A stretch of 64,000 nucleotides of DNA from positions 1,753,178-1,817,177 of the forward strand of contig LNAC01000348.1 in assembly GCA_002007465.1 (NCBI GenBank). Reading direction: 5' to 3'. Below, piece after piece: positions 11,691 to 23,342 of this stretch; the first letter of the stretch is position 1; the number at the start of each line of letters is the position of its first letter. The position numbers and the translations under genes are program-made. The notes under the pieces were generated by a model. The model saw only the letters and a list, made by a program, of their open reading frames with translations. It was not told the origin of the DNA and did not search any database. Source of the stretch: Ailurus styani (Eukaryota > Chordata > Mammalia > Carnivora > Ailuridae).

Positions 11691-11860
11691 AGTACTTATT
11701 CCTTTTTATTGACAAAAAGATATTCCATTTAATGGATATGCCACATTTTATTTATCCATTCATTAACTGATGAACAGTTGGGTTATTTCCATTTTTTGGC
11801 TATTATAAATATGCTGCTCTGAACATCAGTGTGAACATTTTTACGTAGGCAAATGTTTTC

Positions 11861-12533
11861 TTCTTTTTTATTAGTTTCAGGTGTACAATATGATTTAACA
11901 GTTCTATACATTTCTCAGTGCACATGAAGGTAAGTATACTCTTAATCCACTTTATCTATTCTACCTGCCCACCTCCCCTTTGGCAATCATGAGCTTGTTC
12001 TCTGTATTTAAGAGTCAGTTTTTTGTTTGTCTCTTTTTCTTTCTTTTCTCATTTCTTTCTTAAATTCAACAGATGAGTGAAATATATTTGTCTTTCTCTG
12101 AGTTAGCATTATACCCTCTAGATCCATTCTTGTGTTGCAAATGGCAATATCTCATCTTTTTTTACGTGTAATATTCTGTTATACACACACACTACATCTT
12201 TATCCATTCATTTATGGATGGACACTTAGGTTGTTTCCATATCTTGGCTATTGTAAATAATATTGCAATAGACATAGGATGCATATATTTTCTTGAATTA
12301 GTGTTTTCATTTTGGGGGGGTTAAATACCCAGTAGTGAAATTACTAGGTCAACTAATAATTCTATTTTTAACTTTTTGAGGAACCTCCATACTATTTTCC
12401 ACAGTGGCTGCACCAGTTTGCATTCCCACCAACAGTGCGTGAGGGTTCTTTTTTCTCCACATCCTTGACACCACTTGTTATTTTATTTCCTATTGTTATT
12501 TATTTCCTATGTTTTTTATTTTAGCCATTGTAG
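11861..12533 (-). mobile_element. Younger LINE-1 3' fragment nested in old antisense L1
   Basis: Begins 'ttattagtttcaggtgtaca', an antisense L1 3' end, and proceeds through 'gcattataccctctagatcc' to 'gcattcccaccaacagtgcg'. The same L1 region then appears again in the older host element, so the two copies overlap in content. Candidate target copies are aatgttttc and catgttttc. Confidence 0.75.
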
Positions 12534-13184
12534 ACATGTTTTCAATTCTCCTGGGTATATACCTAGAAGTAGAATTACTGGGTCATATCATAAGTCTATG
12601 TTTAATTTTTTGAGGGATTGATAAACTATCTTCTAAAGTAGATGCAATGAGAGTTTCAATTTCTCCACATCTTCAACAACACTAGTTATTGTCTTTTTAT
12701 TTTTAGCTATGCTAGTGTGTATTGGGGGTTTGATTTGAATTTTCCTAATAACTAATGTTATTGAGCATTTTTTCATATGCATTTGGCCATTTGTATATCT
12801 TCTTTGGAGAAATATCTATTCAGATCCCTTGCCCATTTTTCACTTGGGTTATCTTTTTATTCTTTATATATTCTAGGTTTTAGTATGATTTACAAATATT
12901 TCCTGCTATTCTGTGGGTTGTCTTTTTACCTTTTTGATGATGTCCTTTGATGCACAAAAGTTTTCAATTTTAGTGAAGTCCAATTTGTCCATTTTTTCCC
13001 CTTGGCATTTATGCTTTTCAGGCTGTACCTAAGAAACATTGCCAACACCAAGATCATGAAGATTAATGCCTATGTTTTCTTCTGAAAAATGTTTCTTAGT
13101 TTTGGGCCTTATATTTAGGCATATAACCCATTTTAAATTAATTTTTGCATGTGGTGTGTTAAACCCCATCTTATAGAGGAAAAA

Positions 13185-13320
13185 AACTAGTCAAAGTGAA
13201 GCTAAGCAATTTTTCCAAAGTGTAATAGCATTCAAGGGGCTAAGACAGGATTCGAGTCTAAACAATCTGACTCTAGGGTCTGCACACTTACCCGCAATAC
13301 TATATGCTATTTCTATATTG
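13185..13320 (+). repeat. MIR
   Basis: MIR core: 'gtgaagctaagcaatttttc', 'gctaagacaggattcgagtc', 'aatctgactctagggtctg'. The box B-like 'ttcgagtc' of the tRNA-related part survives. Confidence 0.75.
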
Positions 13321-13329
13321 GAACTGAGG

Positions 13330-15360
13330 TTTTTCTCTTTTGTCAAAATAGATGTAAACTGATAGATTAAGGTTTTTGTTTTTTTAATTATTGGTGGGTA
13401 GGCAATGCAATGGGAAACTCAGAAGAAAGACATCAGTACTACTTCAAAAGGGATCATCAGTTTTCTGCTTTATGCAAAGAAGTGCTGCAAAGACACATAA
13501 AAACTTTAAAAAGCAAAGCCAATGTCCACATGCTATAAACATGCAATTTCTACATTGGAAATAGTTTACTGGTTTTATAATTAATCATTCTTTTTGGTAA
13601 CTGAAATCAGAAGAGAAAAGTTCACCAAATGTTTCCTTTCGTCAATATACTAGATCCATGTTCACTGACTTTATTAACCTATATTATTTCCTAAAAATAA
13701 TCCCCCCTATGTTATGTAACATTCTGTGAAAACTGATTTCTCAAAAGGTGACCATCTTAAAACTAGATAAAGTCTAATTTATCTATTCCAACTAGTTTGT
13801 ATCCATGGAAATGTCACCAAATAATATGTAAAGATTCTTGTGATAGCCCTTTAAAGTAGCATTTCATATGAAGATCCAGAGAAATTTGAAAAGTTAATAA
13901 TTTTGGAAATGTTAAGTAACACTAACATAGATTAAGACTTTGGTCTGGCAAGAACTATCTCAGTTTTCTTAATATCCAAAGTAATATTCTACCCATCATA
14001 TATCATTAACTACATTTAGCACAGCAATCATTAATGATTATAATCAAGTAAAATTCTGTTATCCCCTGTGTGAATGAATGAGATTATATAGAGAGATTTC
14101 AGAGAAGTTTATTAAATAGACCTTTCAATTCTATCTGCTCTGCCAGTGACAGGTTTTTGTTTTTTTTTAAACTAATTAATTTTATCTAGGTAACAGTGGT
14201 TAGATATTTCTCCACTCTGCTTGCCTGCTACTTTATTATACATACAATTTAACACGTATTTTGTTTCAAAAGAAAGACAAGTATTGGTTAAATGAAGAGC
14301 AATTTGCCTGTCTGTACTTTCTTGCTGACTTAAAGCTTGATTTTGATTTTGTGTGGCATGCTTCTCTTAATGAAACTATCTATTTAAAATAACTATTAAG
14401 TCTATAACATTAACATAATGGATACATTCTTTTACAATCTCAATAGAGGGGATTTTTTTTTAATGTTAACTTGAGGCCTTGTAATAGATGCCATCCAGAG
14501 AGCTGTTTTATTTTTTAAATTTCTAATGGGAATACTTTATGCTTCCAATGAACTCTGTTATTTAAACCAATCTGTACAACTTTGCTAGCACGAAGGGGTC
14601 ATTTGAATTCAGAAAAAGTGGAAACTTTAGGCTTTCTGTTTTTTTCCCAATGGCACAAGTAAGTTTCTGAAAGCAACAGAACCACAAATTCTGACAACAC
14701 TGGCAACATATAATTAATTGGGTGACCAACTGAAGACAACTCCCCAGAAACCTTTGCCCTGAACATTTTACCATTTCATCCACCCCTGACTGAGAAGCAT
14801 ACACATGTTTATACTACTATTTGATTTCTCAAAACAGGACCAAAGGACAGGCTCTCTCAAAAGCCATATAAGCTCTTCATAGGATCACTATTATCCTGGG
14901 ACACTAATGCAAGACCAAATATAAGTCCATGAATAAATTTATTCTTCAAGCTATTATTACACTTTCAGCACATTTGCTCAAAAAAGTCAAGTCCATTTGC
15001 CAACTTCAAATATGGCTAAGAGAAATAAAAATGAAATATAATAAATACCAAAAGCTTTCTAGATATGAAAAAAATTAACAATACTTTGGGTACTGGCAGA
15101 ATAAGTTCTTCTAGAAGGCAAAGAGATATAAAAGAGAGTTCTTTAAGGCTGTAAAGTACTCAAGCTTCATGCTAAATACAGGGAAACATTCTGTAGAAGA
15201 AAATGTTATAATAAGATTCTATATTTTTAATCCCTATTTCTCTGGGGGAGCTAAAGAATATAACGTTCATACTCTATTCTGATTATATTATAAGAAGACT
15301 TCTAAATAGAGGGGCAAGTGGGTCATGGAAAAACTCTAGTTGCTTGAAAAAAGAAGAGGT
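13330..15360. other. Intron next to TM1 exon, no repeat recognised
   Basis: About 2 kb of A+T-rich sequence immediately downstream of the TM1 exon in transcript direction, without any transposon I can recognise. The minus-strand frame at 14562-14804 is not flanked by splice signals or motifs that I can support. Confidence 0.5.
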
Positions 15361-15406
15361 CACTTCATAATAAAAGGAAGTTCATAACCAGGGTACCTGG
15401 GTTTAC

Positions 15407-15603
15407 CTTTGCTTTGCGAAAGTGGTAGACCACCAGCATGCTAACGAAGTCGAGCAGCATACACAGGGCTTGGAAGGAGATGATAGCAAGTCGCAAATAC
15501 TTATCCTCCTGGACAAAGCAGGGGCTGTCATCAGCACAGTAGGGGCAGCCCTCCCTGCAGGGTAGGCAGACATGGGCTTCTTCTGACACATCTTTTGCAC
15601 TTC
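15407..15603 (-). CDS. GPR158: GPR158 internal exon: cysteine-rich juxtamembrane region and TM1
   Basis: Coding exon of 197 nt on the minus strand. It follows an acceptor 'ggaactttcag' and ends at AAAG|gtaaac. The first two bases (GA) complete the codon left open by the exon at 46300-46402, giving Arg. Then come 65 whole codons starting SAKDVSEEAHVC and ending VVYHFRKAK, so the exon ends in phase 0. Visible features are a cysteine cluster (CLPCREGCPYC, then a further Cys before FVQEDKY) and one hydrophobic helix of about 23 residues, starting LRLAIISFQALC and ending SMLVVYHF, followed by basic RKAK. This matches the end of the extracellular stalk, TM1 and the start of the first intracellular loop of GPR158, an orphan class C GPCR. 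The next exon, encoding loop 1/TM2, was not found between 1 and 15406. I recognise the segment from the family; the exon edges are read directly from the sequence. Confidence 0.88.
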
Positions 15604-15839
15604 CTGAAAGTTCCAAATAAAACCAGTGTCATTGCACCTCTGAGATAGGTGAGATTGAGTATACAAAACACATCCTCACCTCTTCATTCCCTATCCCTCT
15701 TACTAAAGACCTTTTATCAACCTTCTTGCTAGAGGAGAGTTACTTTGCTTTTAGACTTAAACAAAATTCTTTTTATCCTTTTGATTAAAAAAAAAGTCAT
15801 TCAGAGGAATTGAAAAACATTAGCAAAATGGAAATAAAA

Positions 15840-15962
15840 CTCCTTAAAGGCAAAGAACAGTTTTCCAATTCTGTTATATCATTATCTATGAATCACCAAA
15901 TGATACTTCCTATGGCACAAATCATATTCCATAAATATTTGTTAAAGAATTAACCAGAAGGA
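15840..15962 (+). repeat. L2 3' end fragment
   Basis: Diverged but ordered match to the L2 3' terminus: 'ctccttaaaggcaaagaaca' through 'catattccataaatatttgtt'. Lies about 240 bp upstream of the TM1 exon acceptor. Confidence 0.55.
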
Positions 15963-16739
15963 AGGATAAGACAGTTATCTCTTTTCTGTACCAACTAATA
16001 CACAACACTTTTGGAATGTCTTGACCTAGATGACACAGAATCCAAAATGAGGCTTTGATTACTCCTTAATTCAGCAGAGATCTCATCTACTAAGTTTATT
16101 AGGTCTAAATTGGATAAAATGGTACTTAACTGGCAGTTGTTCAGTGTGCAATTGCTTAATGATGGTGCATCCTTTGCCCAGAGTATAATCCATACTTACA
16201 GGCTATCATGTAATTTCCCACTCTGCCTACTCATAAGATATTTCCTCACTATTAACTAACCCCTGCTATTGATCAGCCCTTTACTTTTAGATTCTTATGT
16301 CTCAGTTGTCAAACTTAACTTAGGTCTGAAGCTCAATAGGTGAAGATCTTCTTTAATTGTTGAGTTAACACTGGCAAATATCCAATTACCAATATATATA
16401 TTAAAAAAAACTATTTCCAACTCTGAACTCAATATGAAAGACATTATTGAATATATACCCAATTTAGTATATAACACAACCACCCTGTTCAATATGTAAC
16501 ACAAGCTTGACTGATCGAGGAATCTGGGAAAGAGATTGCTCCGGTTAACAGCATTTTAATAATACAAAGTTTAACAGAAAGTCTTTATTACTTTCAACTC
16601 TTGTTGACGGTTCATAATCTTTCTAAATATATTTGTCTGCTCTCCTTCCTTAATAAATACAAGAGCAAAACCATAATTGAATATTTCTTTGATGATTCAG
16701 GATATCATGCTGTTTAAAAGTCACTACTCTGTTACACAG
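15963..16739. other. Intronic sequence without recognised feature
   Basis: No repeat or exon recognised. Confidence 0.4.
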
Positions 16740-16744
16740 TGAAA

Positions 16745-16865
16745 AGTGCATGAACTTAAGTATCCAGCAGATACGGTTCCCATTCCTATAGCTCTGAGAT
16801 ATTAGGCAACTCATTTGACAACTTTGGGTCTTAGTTTACTTATGTATGAAATGTGAATTGTTGTG
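16745..16865 (-). repeat. MIR fragment
   Basis: Reverse-complement MIR text: 'gctctgagatattaggcaac' followed by 'gacaactttgggtcttagtt'. Diverged. Confidence 0.5.
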
Positions 16866-16869
16866 GGAT

Positions 16870-18530
16870 ATTGAGTTAACATGTATAAATCAGAGTGCCT
16901 GGTTTTCTCTTCTCCAAATACTGAAGATGCAAAGAGGGAGTTGAAATGCATTGGTGCCTTAAAGAAAAGTATTACTGTTCAAACACAAGAAAGAAGAAAG
17001 AGCCGAGGTAAGGAGGAAGTAAGTGGGAATAATAAGCTCCATTTTAGAGAAGAAAACTCTGAGGTCCAACTCACTGTCCAGCACGAATATACCATGAGAA
17101 ATGAGTGATAATACAGGATTGGGGTGTGGGAGAAGGATCAGTCAGAGAAAGAACCTCCAGAGAGCTCAGGGAATGCATAAGACAATGATTAGGGAATGCA
17201 AAGAATAAGATGCTAAACAGGTAGAAATTTTTACAATGTCATAATAGAAAACAGATTTATGGAACATGCTGAAATGTGATCGAAGATGATGACTGAGAAA
17301 AGGCTATGTGGTATAATGATTGTTTTATCTTTCACTGACTGTTAAGAGAGTAGTTTCCAAGAAGTGACAGATATTATAACTAGTTTTTCAGGGTTTAAGG
17401 AATAAATATGGGATAAAATAGAGTATTATTTCAGTAAATGTTCCATTGAATGAAATTAATAACACAGTATATGCTAATTAATTGAATTTAAATAAAATTA
17501 ATTTTAAAAAGATTTTTTAAAAATATTTTTTTATAAAAGGGAGAAATCAATTGAAAACTGTTTTGAAATATAGACAAAAGACAATGTGGCAGTCAATCTT
17601 GTAAAATTTTATACTTTTCAACAACTCAGTTTGAGAATGAGGAAGGCCACTTTTGAGGATGAAGACATGAAAGATTAAAGCAGCAATATTACACAAGATG
17701 ACTAGTTGGGATCACTTGGCAGAAAAAGAATCCATTTACTTTAAGGTGGTATGATTTACTAGGAGACCTATCTAAAATAGTTTTTTCTTATTTTCTACAA
17801 TTATGTAGAAACAATAGCAAAGAAACATATGAATAGCATAGAAACAAATTAGGAGGATAGAGCAGTCGAGGAGAGAGAATAAAGGACTGTGACAGTGGCA
17901 TTATATCACAGGGAAGGAGGAAAAGCCAGTACGAGGCTGTAATGGAGCTGCAGCCCTCCTTCAGGGGAGCTGGGGCTCAAAACTCCAGAGACCGCCTGAG
18001 TCTGAGTCAGTCTGAGGGATTAAAGCGGGAAACATTTCTTTACCATCGACCTTATTCATTGATCAAAGGTAGCCTCCAGAGTCATCAACTCCTGTACATT
18101 TTTTGGTTAGGCACTCATACATTTGGAACAGCTTCCTGCATCTTGTGCCATGACTTTAGCGGTGCCCCACTGCAGAATAGAAATTTAAAAGTGTAGTATG
18201 AGGTTCCAGTCTGCAGCAAAGCATAATACACCTGTGTTTATGCAAAGCACTCAAAGCTTTCAGGCAATAGAACAACGACTGGAGTAAGACATAAGGCCAA
18301 GTGGCAACTGAAAGGATTAAAAACAAGTATCTGATATGGACAAAAACTGGTGTATAAGTCAAAATCTACAAAGCACGAAAGTCTAGCATACTAAGAAAAC
18401 AATAAATTAACTCTGAGTACTAACTGGACAGTCATGTAAATGAAGTGAGAAGGGGTCACTCTATTGAATAAGATAAAGTTGTCTGGTCTGATGATGGTGA
18501 CAAAAATGTCAAGACTTCTATGAACAAATT
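16870..18530. other. Intronic sequence, mostly unassigned
   Basis: Mostly unassigned. A MIR-like scrap occurs near 17035-17075. The segment 17935-18200 is richer in G+C than its surroundings and carries an 84-codon frame without recognisable motifs. Confidence 0.4.
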
Positions 18531-18542
18531 TGAAAGACAGAG

Positions 18543-18620
18543 GTCAGGATTTCCCCTTCTGGCCAAGATGGAAGAATATGGATTGAATTTACCTTCCTAT
18601 CAGAAACAATGAAAAGAATA
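18543..18620 (+). repeat. Possible L1 5' UTR fragment
   Basis: The words 'gatttccccttctggccaag' and 'atggaagaatatgg' resemble the first bases of some mammalian L1 5' UTRs. Too short to be sure. Confidence 0.3.
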
Positions 18621-19251
18621 AACAAAATATTAAGGTTATGGTTTTATAGACTGGACATCTGACAAGAAAGGATAGCAGTTTCTAACAAGTGCAAACACGC
18701 CTCAATAAACCAAACTACTATAAACAGAATCACAACAAAAGTTAAATTACTAAAGAAAAAGTATCTATGGAAAGTCTTTGTTTTGTGAAATAGTCCTTCT
18801 TAATCCAATCTTTTCTTTCTTGCTTCAGCTAAATAGGCAGTATATTCTCATTGGTTTAAGAAGCTCCTAATTGCTTATAAGTCAAGCAGTACATAGTATT
18901 TACTTTCAATACAAATTAAACTTGAAACTTCACTCACATCTAATGGTATAATTCTCTTTGATGGTATGAGGTATTTAGTACTTTGAATCACTCAAGCCTG
19001 AAAAGTACAATTGAACAACATTGGATTGAAACACATGGTCCATTTATACATGGATTTTTTTCAATAAATATACTAAGAAATTTTTGGAGAATTTTGACAA
19101 TTTGGAAAAACCAGCAGATAAACTCTGTAGCCTAGAAATATTGAAAAATTAAAGAAAAAGTTGGATATGTCATGAATGCATAAAACACATGTAGCTACCA
19201 GTCTATTTTAACATTTATTATCATAAAATCATTATAAAAACTTAACATTTA

Positions 19252-19464
19252 TTTATTTTTAAAGATTTTATTTATTTATTTGACACAGAGAGAGAGAGAG
19301 CACAAGTAGGCAGAGAGGCAGGCAGAGAGAGAGGAGAGAGAGAGAGGAGGAAGCAGGCTCCCTGCTGAGCAGGGAGCCTGAAGCAGGGCTCAATCCCAGG
19401 ACCCTGAGATCATGACCTGAGCTGAGGGCAGAGGCTTTAACCCACTGAGCCACCCAGGCGCCCC
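19252..19464 (-). repeat. SINEC, antisense, in Tigger element
   Basis: 'taaagattttatttatttat' at the left, 'gagccacccaggcgcccc' at the right, with a (GA)n-expanded middle. Perfect 15-bp target duplication aaaacttaacattta at 19237-19251 and 19465-19479. Confidence 0.96.
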
Positions 19465-20828
19465 AAAACTTAACATTTAAATGTGTACACACAGACCACA
19501 CACGGCACCATTTCACAGTTAAGAGAAATGTAAACAAGGGTATAGATGTAGTATTAAATCATAACTGCTTAAAATTAAATGTAGTAATACTGTACTACTC
19601 TAGTAATTGTGTAGCCATCTCCTGTTGCTACTGTGGGGAGCTTGAGCATTGCCAGTATCTGCCTAAAATCCATCTGATGCTTATCATCTCTCCAGGAGCA
19701 TTCTGTCACTCCAATAAATTTTGTACTGCATAAAAAGTGATCTTTCAGGATTCTCATGTATTTTTTTTATTGTGTTTAGTACAATACTGTAAACCTTGAA
19801 CAACACCGTGAGGCCCACACAGAGTGACACTAGTGATGCTGGAAGGGCTTCTAAGAAGCAGAGAAAAGCCATGACATTACAAGGAAGATGTGAATTGCTT
19901 GCTATGTACCAGAGATTGAGGTCTGCAGCTGCAGTTACCTGTCATTTCAACATAAAAGAATCCAGTGTAAGGACCACTGTAAAGAAAGGAAAGAAAAAGA
20001 AAAAAGAAAATACTTTTCATCTCATACTGAAAATGCAGCTTCTCTGTGGGTGCGGGATTGCTATAAGAAAAGCATACCTATGGACTCTAATATGATTTGG
20101 AAAAAAGTGAAGTCATTATATGAAAACTTAAAGCTAAAGGAAGGTGAAGGATCTAATGCTGGAGAATTTAATGCCAGCAAAGTATGGTTTGATAATTTTA
20201 GAAAGATGTTTGGCTTAAAAAATGTCAAGATAACAGGAGAAGCAGTGTTTGCCAACCAAGAGGCTGCAGATGAGTTCTTAGATGCCTTTAAGAAAATCAT
20301 TGAGAAAGGATATCTGCCTGTACAGGTTTTTAATGCAATGGGGAGGGGGGGCGCCACAAAGGACATTTACTAATAAGGAAGAAAAGTGAGTATCAGGGTT
20401 TAAGACAGAAAAGCACAGGCTAATTCTGCTGTTTTGTGCAAATGCAATCAGGTTGATCAAGACTGCCCTTACCTGTACAGTTGCTTGTAGGGAAAAGATG
20501 AACACCAGCTGCCAGCATTTTGTTGTACAACAAGAAGGCCTGTACAACAAGAACCCAGTTTCTGGGTTCCATCGATGCTGTGTTCCTGAAGTCAGGAAGT
20601 ACTTTTTCAGTAAGGTACTGCCTATTAAAGTTCTTTTGCTATCAGACAATGACCCTGGCCAGCCAGAACCCCATGAATTCAACATTGAAGGCATGAAAAA
20701 GTTCAACTTGCCCCTACACATGATGTCTCTAATTCAGCCTCTAGATCAGGATGTCATAAGGACCTTTGAGGCTCATTACATGGTGCTTTATGAAAAGGAC
20801 TGCCACGGCTATGAAAGAAAACCACAAT

Positions 20829-21266
20829 GAAATATTTCTCAGCCATGAGAAAGGATGAATACTTACCATTTACAGCGACATGGATGGAACTGGAGGGTAT
20901 TATGCTGAGCGAAATAAGCCAGAGAAAGACAATTATCATATGGTTTCACTCAAATGTGAAATATAAGAAATAGTGCAGAGGATCCTAAGGTATCCTAAGG
21001 GAAGGTACGGAAAACCGAATAGGAAGAAATCAGACAGGGAGACAAATCATGAGAGACTCTTAAATATAGGAAACAAACTGAAGGTTGCTAGAGGGGAATT
21101 GGGGGGGTTGCTGGGGTAATTGCATGGTGGGCATTAAGAAGGGCATGTGATGTGAGGAGCACTGGGTGTTACACACAACTGATGAATTATGAACTCTACA
21201 TCTGAAACTAATGATGTACTACTGTATGTTGGCTAATTGAATTTAAATTAAAAAAAAGAGAGAGAG
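20829..21266 (+). mobile_element. LINE-1 3' end inserted in Tigger transposase
   Basis: Text of the carnivore L1 3' end, 'agccatgagaaaggatgaat' to 'gaatttaaattaaaaaaaag'. Flanked by the short duplication aaccacaat (20820-20828 and 21267-21275), after which the Tigger coding sequence resumes. Confidence 0.9.
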
Positions 21267-21683
21267 AACCACAATAGAGAAATCATCAAAAAGTCTAGAA
21301 GGATTACACCACTGAGGATGACATCATTATTACAGAAAAAGCCACGAAAGCCAAGGCCAAAACTAAATTCCTACTAGAAAAACCTGTGACAAATGTTGTT
21401 CTTAACTTCACAGGATTTACAACAGAGCCATGCAAAAAAGTCAGGTGGGTGGGATAAAGAGTGATATGGATCTTGGAGAAATATAAGAGTTAATAGATAT
21501 CACAGCAGAGGAATTTACAGAAGACCACTTGATGGAGATGAATGCTTCCAAACCAGTGCCAGATGATGAGGAGGAAGAGGTAGAAGAAGCAGTATCAGAA
21601 AACAAACTGACATTAGACAATCTGGCAGAAGGGTTCTGATTATTCAAGACTGCTTTAACTTATTTTACAGCATGGACCATTCT

Positions 21684-21885
21684 TTTTTTTTTTTAAAAGA
21701 TTTTATTTATTTATTTGACACAGAGAGAGAGAGAGATCACAAGTAGGCAGAGAGGCAGGCAGAGAGAGGAGGAAGCAGGCTCCCCACCGAGCAGAGAGCC
21801 CAATGTGGGGCTCGATCCCAGGACCCTGAGATCATGACCTGAGCTGAAGGCAGAGGATTAACCCACTGAGCCACCCAGGTGCCCC
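21684..21885 (-). repeat. SINEC, antisense, in Tigger element
   Basis: Poly-T plus 'aaaagattttatttatttat', ending 'gagccacccaggtgcccc'. Target copies agcatggaccattct (21669-21683) and agcatgggccattct (21886-21900) differ at one base. Confidence 0.95.
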
Positions 21886-22560
21886 AGCATGGGCCATTCT
21901 ATGATACACACACTAAAATTAAAGCAAACAATGGTGGAAGGATTGGTACCATATGGAAACATCTTTAGAGAAATGAAAAAATAAATGTATTTCCATAAAG
22001 TTACAGCAAGTGTGCCTCATTCTCCTGCCTCCTCTTCCACCTGTACCACCCCTGAGACGGACCAACCCGTCTTCCTCCTCCTCCTCCTCAGCCTATTCAA
22101 CATGAAAACAATGATAAAGACTTTCGTGGTGATCTATGTCCACTTAATGAGTAGTAAATATCATGCCATACAGTTAATAAACTTACTTGTTGTGCATGTA
22201 TGCCTCTTCATGTGAAAATCTAATAGCTGTCAAGCAAGAATTGTAGGAGAGATTTCTGTGTTACCATTACCATCCCTGCTTAAGTATTCATTGTGTAGAA
22301 CATCATGTGCAAGATGTGTATGGAAGTGGATAAGCTATCATTCCAGAGATATGCAGTAAGTGATATTTAATATAAAATTAATAATGTGTTAGTTTGCTTA
22401 CAGTTTTATAACTTGGCTTTCAAAAAATTATATTACTATACGCTAGGCCTTTCACTCTTATAATTGGAGAAACTGGTCTATCATCACAAGTTAAGTGTTT
22501 TTCTAAAAATGTAACAATGTTTCTAATACTATATTAAGTAGATGATTATAATACTGTATG

Positions 22561-22767
22561 TCTTAAAATTTTTTTCTTAAAGATTTATTTATTTATTTTA
22601 GAAAGAGAGACAGAACAAGCAGGAGGGGCAAAGGGAAAGAGAATCTCCACTAGACTCTGCACTGAGCATGGAGACCAATGTCGCACTTGATCCCACAACC
22701 CTGAGATCATGACCTGAGCTGAAACCATGAGTCAGATGCCCAATTGACTGTACCACTCAGGCGCCCC
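22561..22767 (-). repeat. SINEC, older antisense copy in Tigger element
   Basis: 'cttaaagatttatttattta' to 'ccactcaggcgcccc'. The body is of the older subfamily ('gaaaccatgagtcagatgcc'). Target copies actgtatg/cctgtatg. Confidence 0.88.
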
Positions 22768-23342
22768 TGTATGCCATAAAAATGTTATAATGATTCATTC
22801 CTTTGCAGGGTAGGCTATCATGAAGCAACTGTATTGATTACACTAGGCTACTTACTATAAAGCAATCATATTGCTGCTTTTTTATCAATGCATGAATTGT
22901 AATACCTATAAATAAATATGAGTTTCTTTTCCACATTATCTTTTCATTTTTGATGTCTACTGTTAGTAATACATATAACATCTACAATGTCTTGTAGCAT
23001 AAAAGATAATATTGAGGTAGGTAATAATACATGATTCATCTTGAAAACAGATAACATAAACTTATGGTACTGATAACTATAATACAATACTGTAAATGTA
23101 GTTTCTCTTCCTTATGATTTTGTTAGTAACACTTTTTCTCTAACTTTTTATTGTAATAATAACTTACAGTACATAATACATATACAAAATATGTGTTAAT
23201 CAACTCTATAGTACTGGTAGGACTTACAGTCAACAGTAGGCTATTAGTAATGAAGTTTTAGGGGAGTGAGGAATTATACATGGATTTTTCACTGTGCAGG
23301 GACTGGTATTCTAAACCCCCATGTTGTTCCAAGGGTCAAATG

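Larger units (their letters stand above)
11125..13170 (-). mobile_element. Old LINE-1, antisense, interrupted by a SINE and a younger L1
   Basis: Reverse-complement L1 3' UTR and ORF2 text: 'atagctttattgagatataa', 'gcctattctgggcatttcat', 'catgttgtagcatgtatcag', 'cctgggtatatacctagaag', 'tgatgcacaaaagttttcaa'. This orientation is the same as GPR158 transcription. It is split by a SINE (11484-11690) and by an L1 (about 11861-12533). Heavily decayed, with no ORF. Confidence 0.85.
1..15406 (-). other. GPR158: GPR158 downstream intron (partial)
   Basis: Sequence 3' of the TM1 exon in transcript direction, starting with donor gtaaac at 15406. The next expected exon should begin with the rest of intracellular loop 1 and TM2. 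It was not seen, so the intron probably continues beyond the left edge. Confidence 0.7.
19796..22060 (+). pseudogene. Degraded Tigger-family transposase
   Basis: N-terminal segment (19796-19990) with a CENP-B/pogo-like helix-turn-helix: KKQRKAMTLQ, then SAAAVTCHFNIKESSVRT. A frameshift near 20040 leads to a second DNA-binding region (20050-20373, with EGEGSNAGEFNASKVWFDNF). The region that should hold the first catalytic Asp, after YLPVQVFNA, is lost in a G-rich run followed by a stop. A third frame (20453-20829) keeps the LLLSDNDPGQPEPHEFN and SLIQPLDQDVIRTFEAHY motifs of the DDE domain. After an L1 insertion the C-terminal part appears around 21280-21640 and, past a SINE, ends near MYFHKVTASVPHSPAS (21985 on). 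Not functional. Confidence 0.85.
19001..23342 (+). mobile_element. Tigger2-type DNA transposon with both terminal inverted repeats
   Basis: The left end has 'ttgaacaaca' followed by a Tigger2-like 'catggtccatttatacatgg' stretch. The right end carries the inverted counterpart 'tgttgttccaagggtcaaatg'. Between them lies a degraded pogo/Tigger (Tc1-mariner superfamily) transposase on the plus strand. Four later insertions split it: SINEs at 19252, 21684 and 22561, and an L1 3' end at 20829. Removing these leaves about 3.2 kb. It is an ancient cut-and-paste element, now dead. Confidence 0.85.

Noticed and set aside
16881..17108. 75-codon plus-strand frame
   Set aside because: Lysine/glutamate-rich chance frame overlapping MIR-like sequence; no motif.
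20050..20830. Tigger reading frames as a possible domesticated transposase gene
   Set aside because: Frameshifts, a destroyed catalytic region and four insertions exclude a working protein. There is no sign of splicing that would rescue it.
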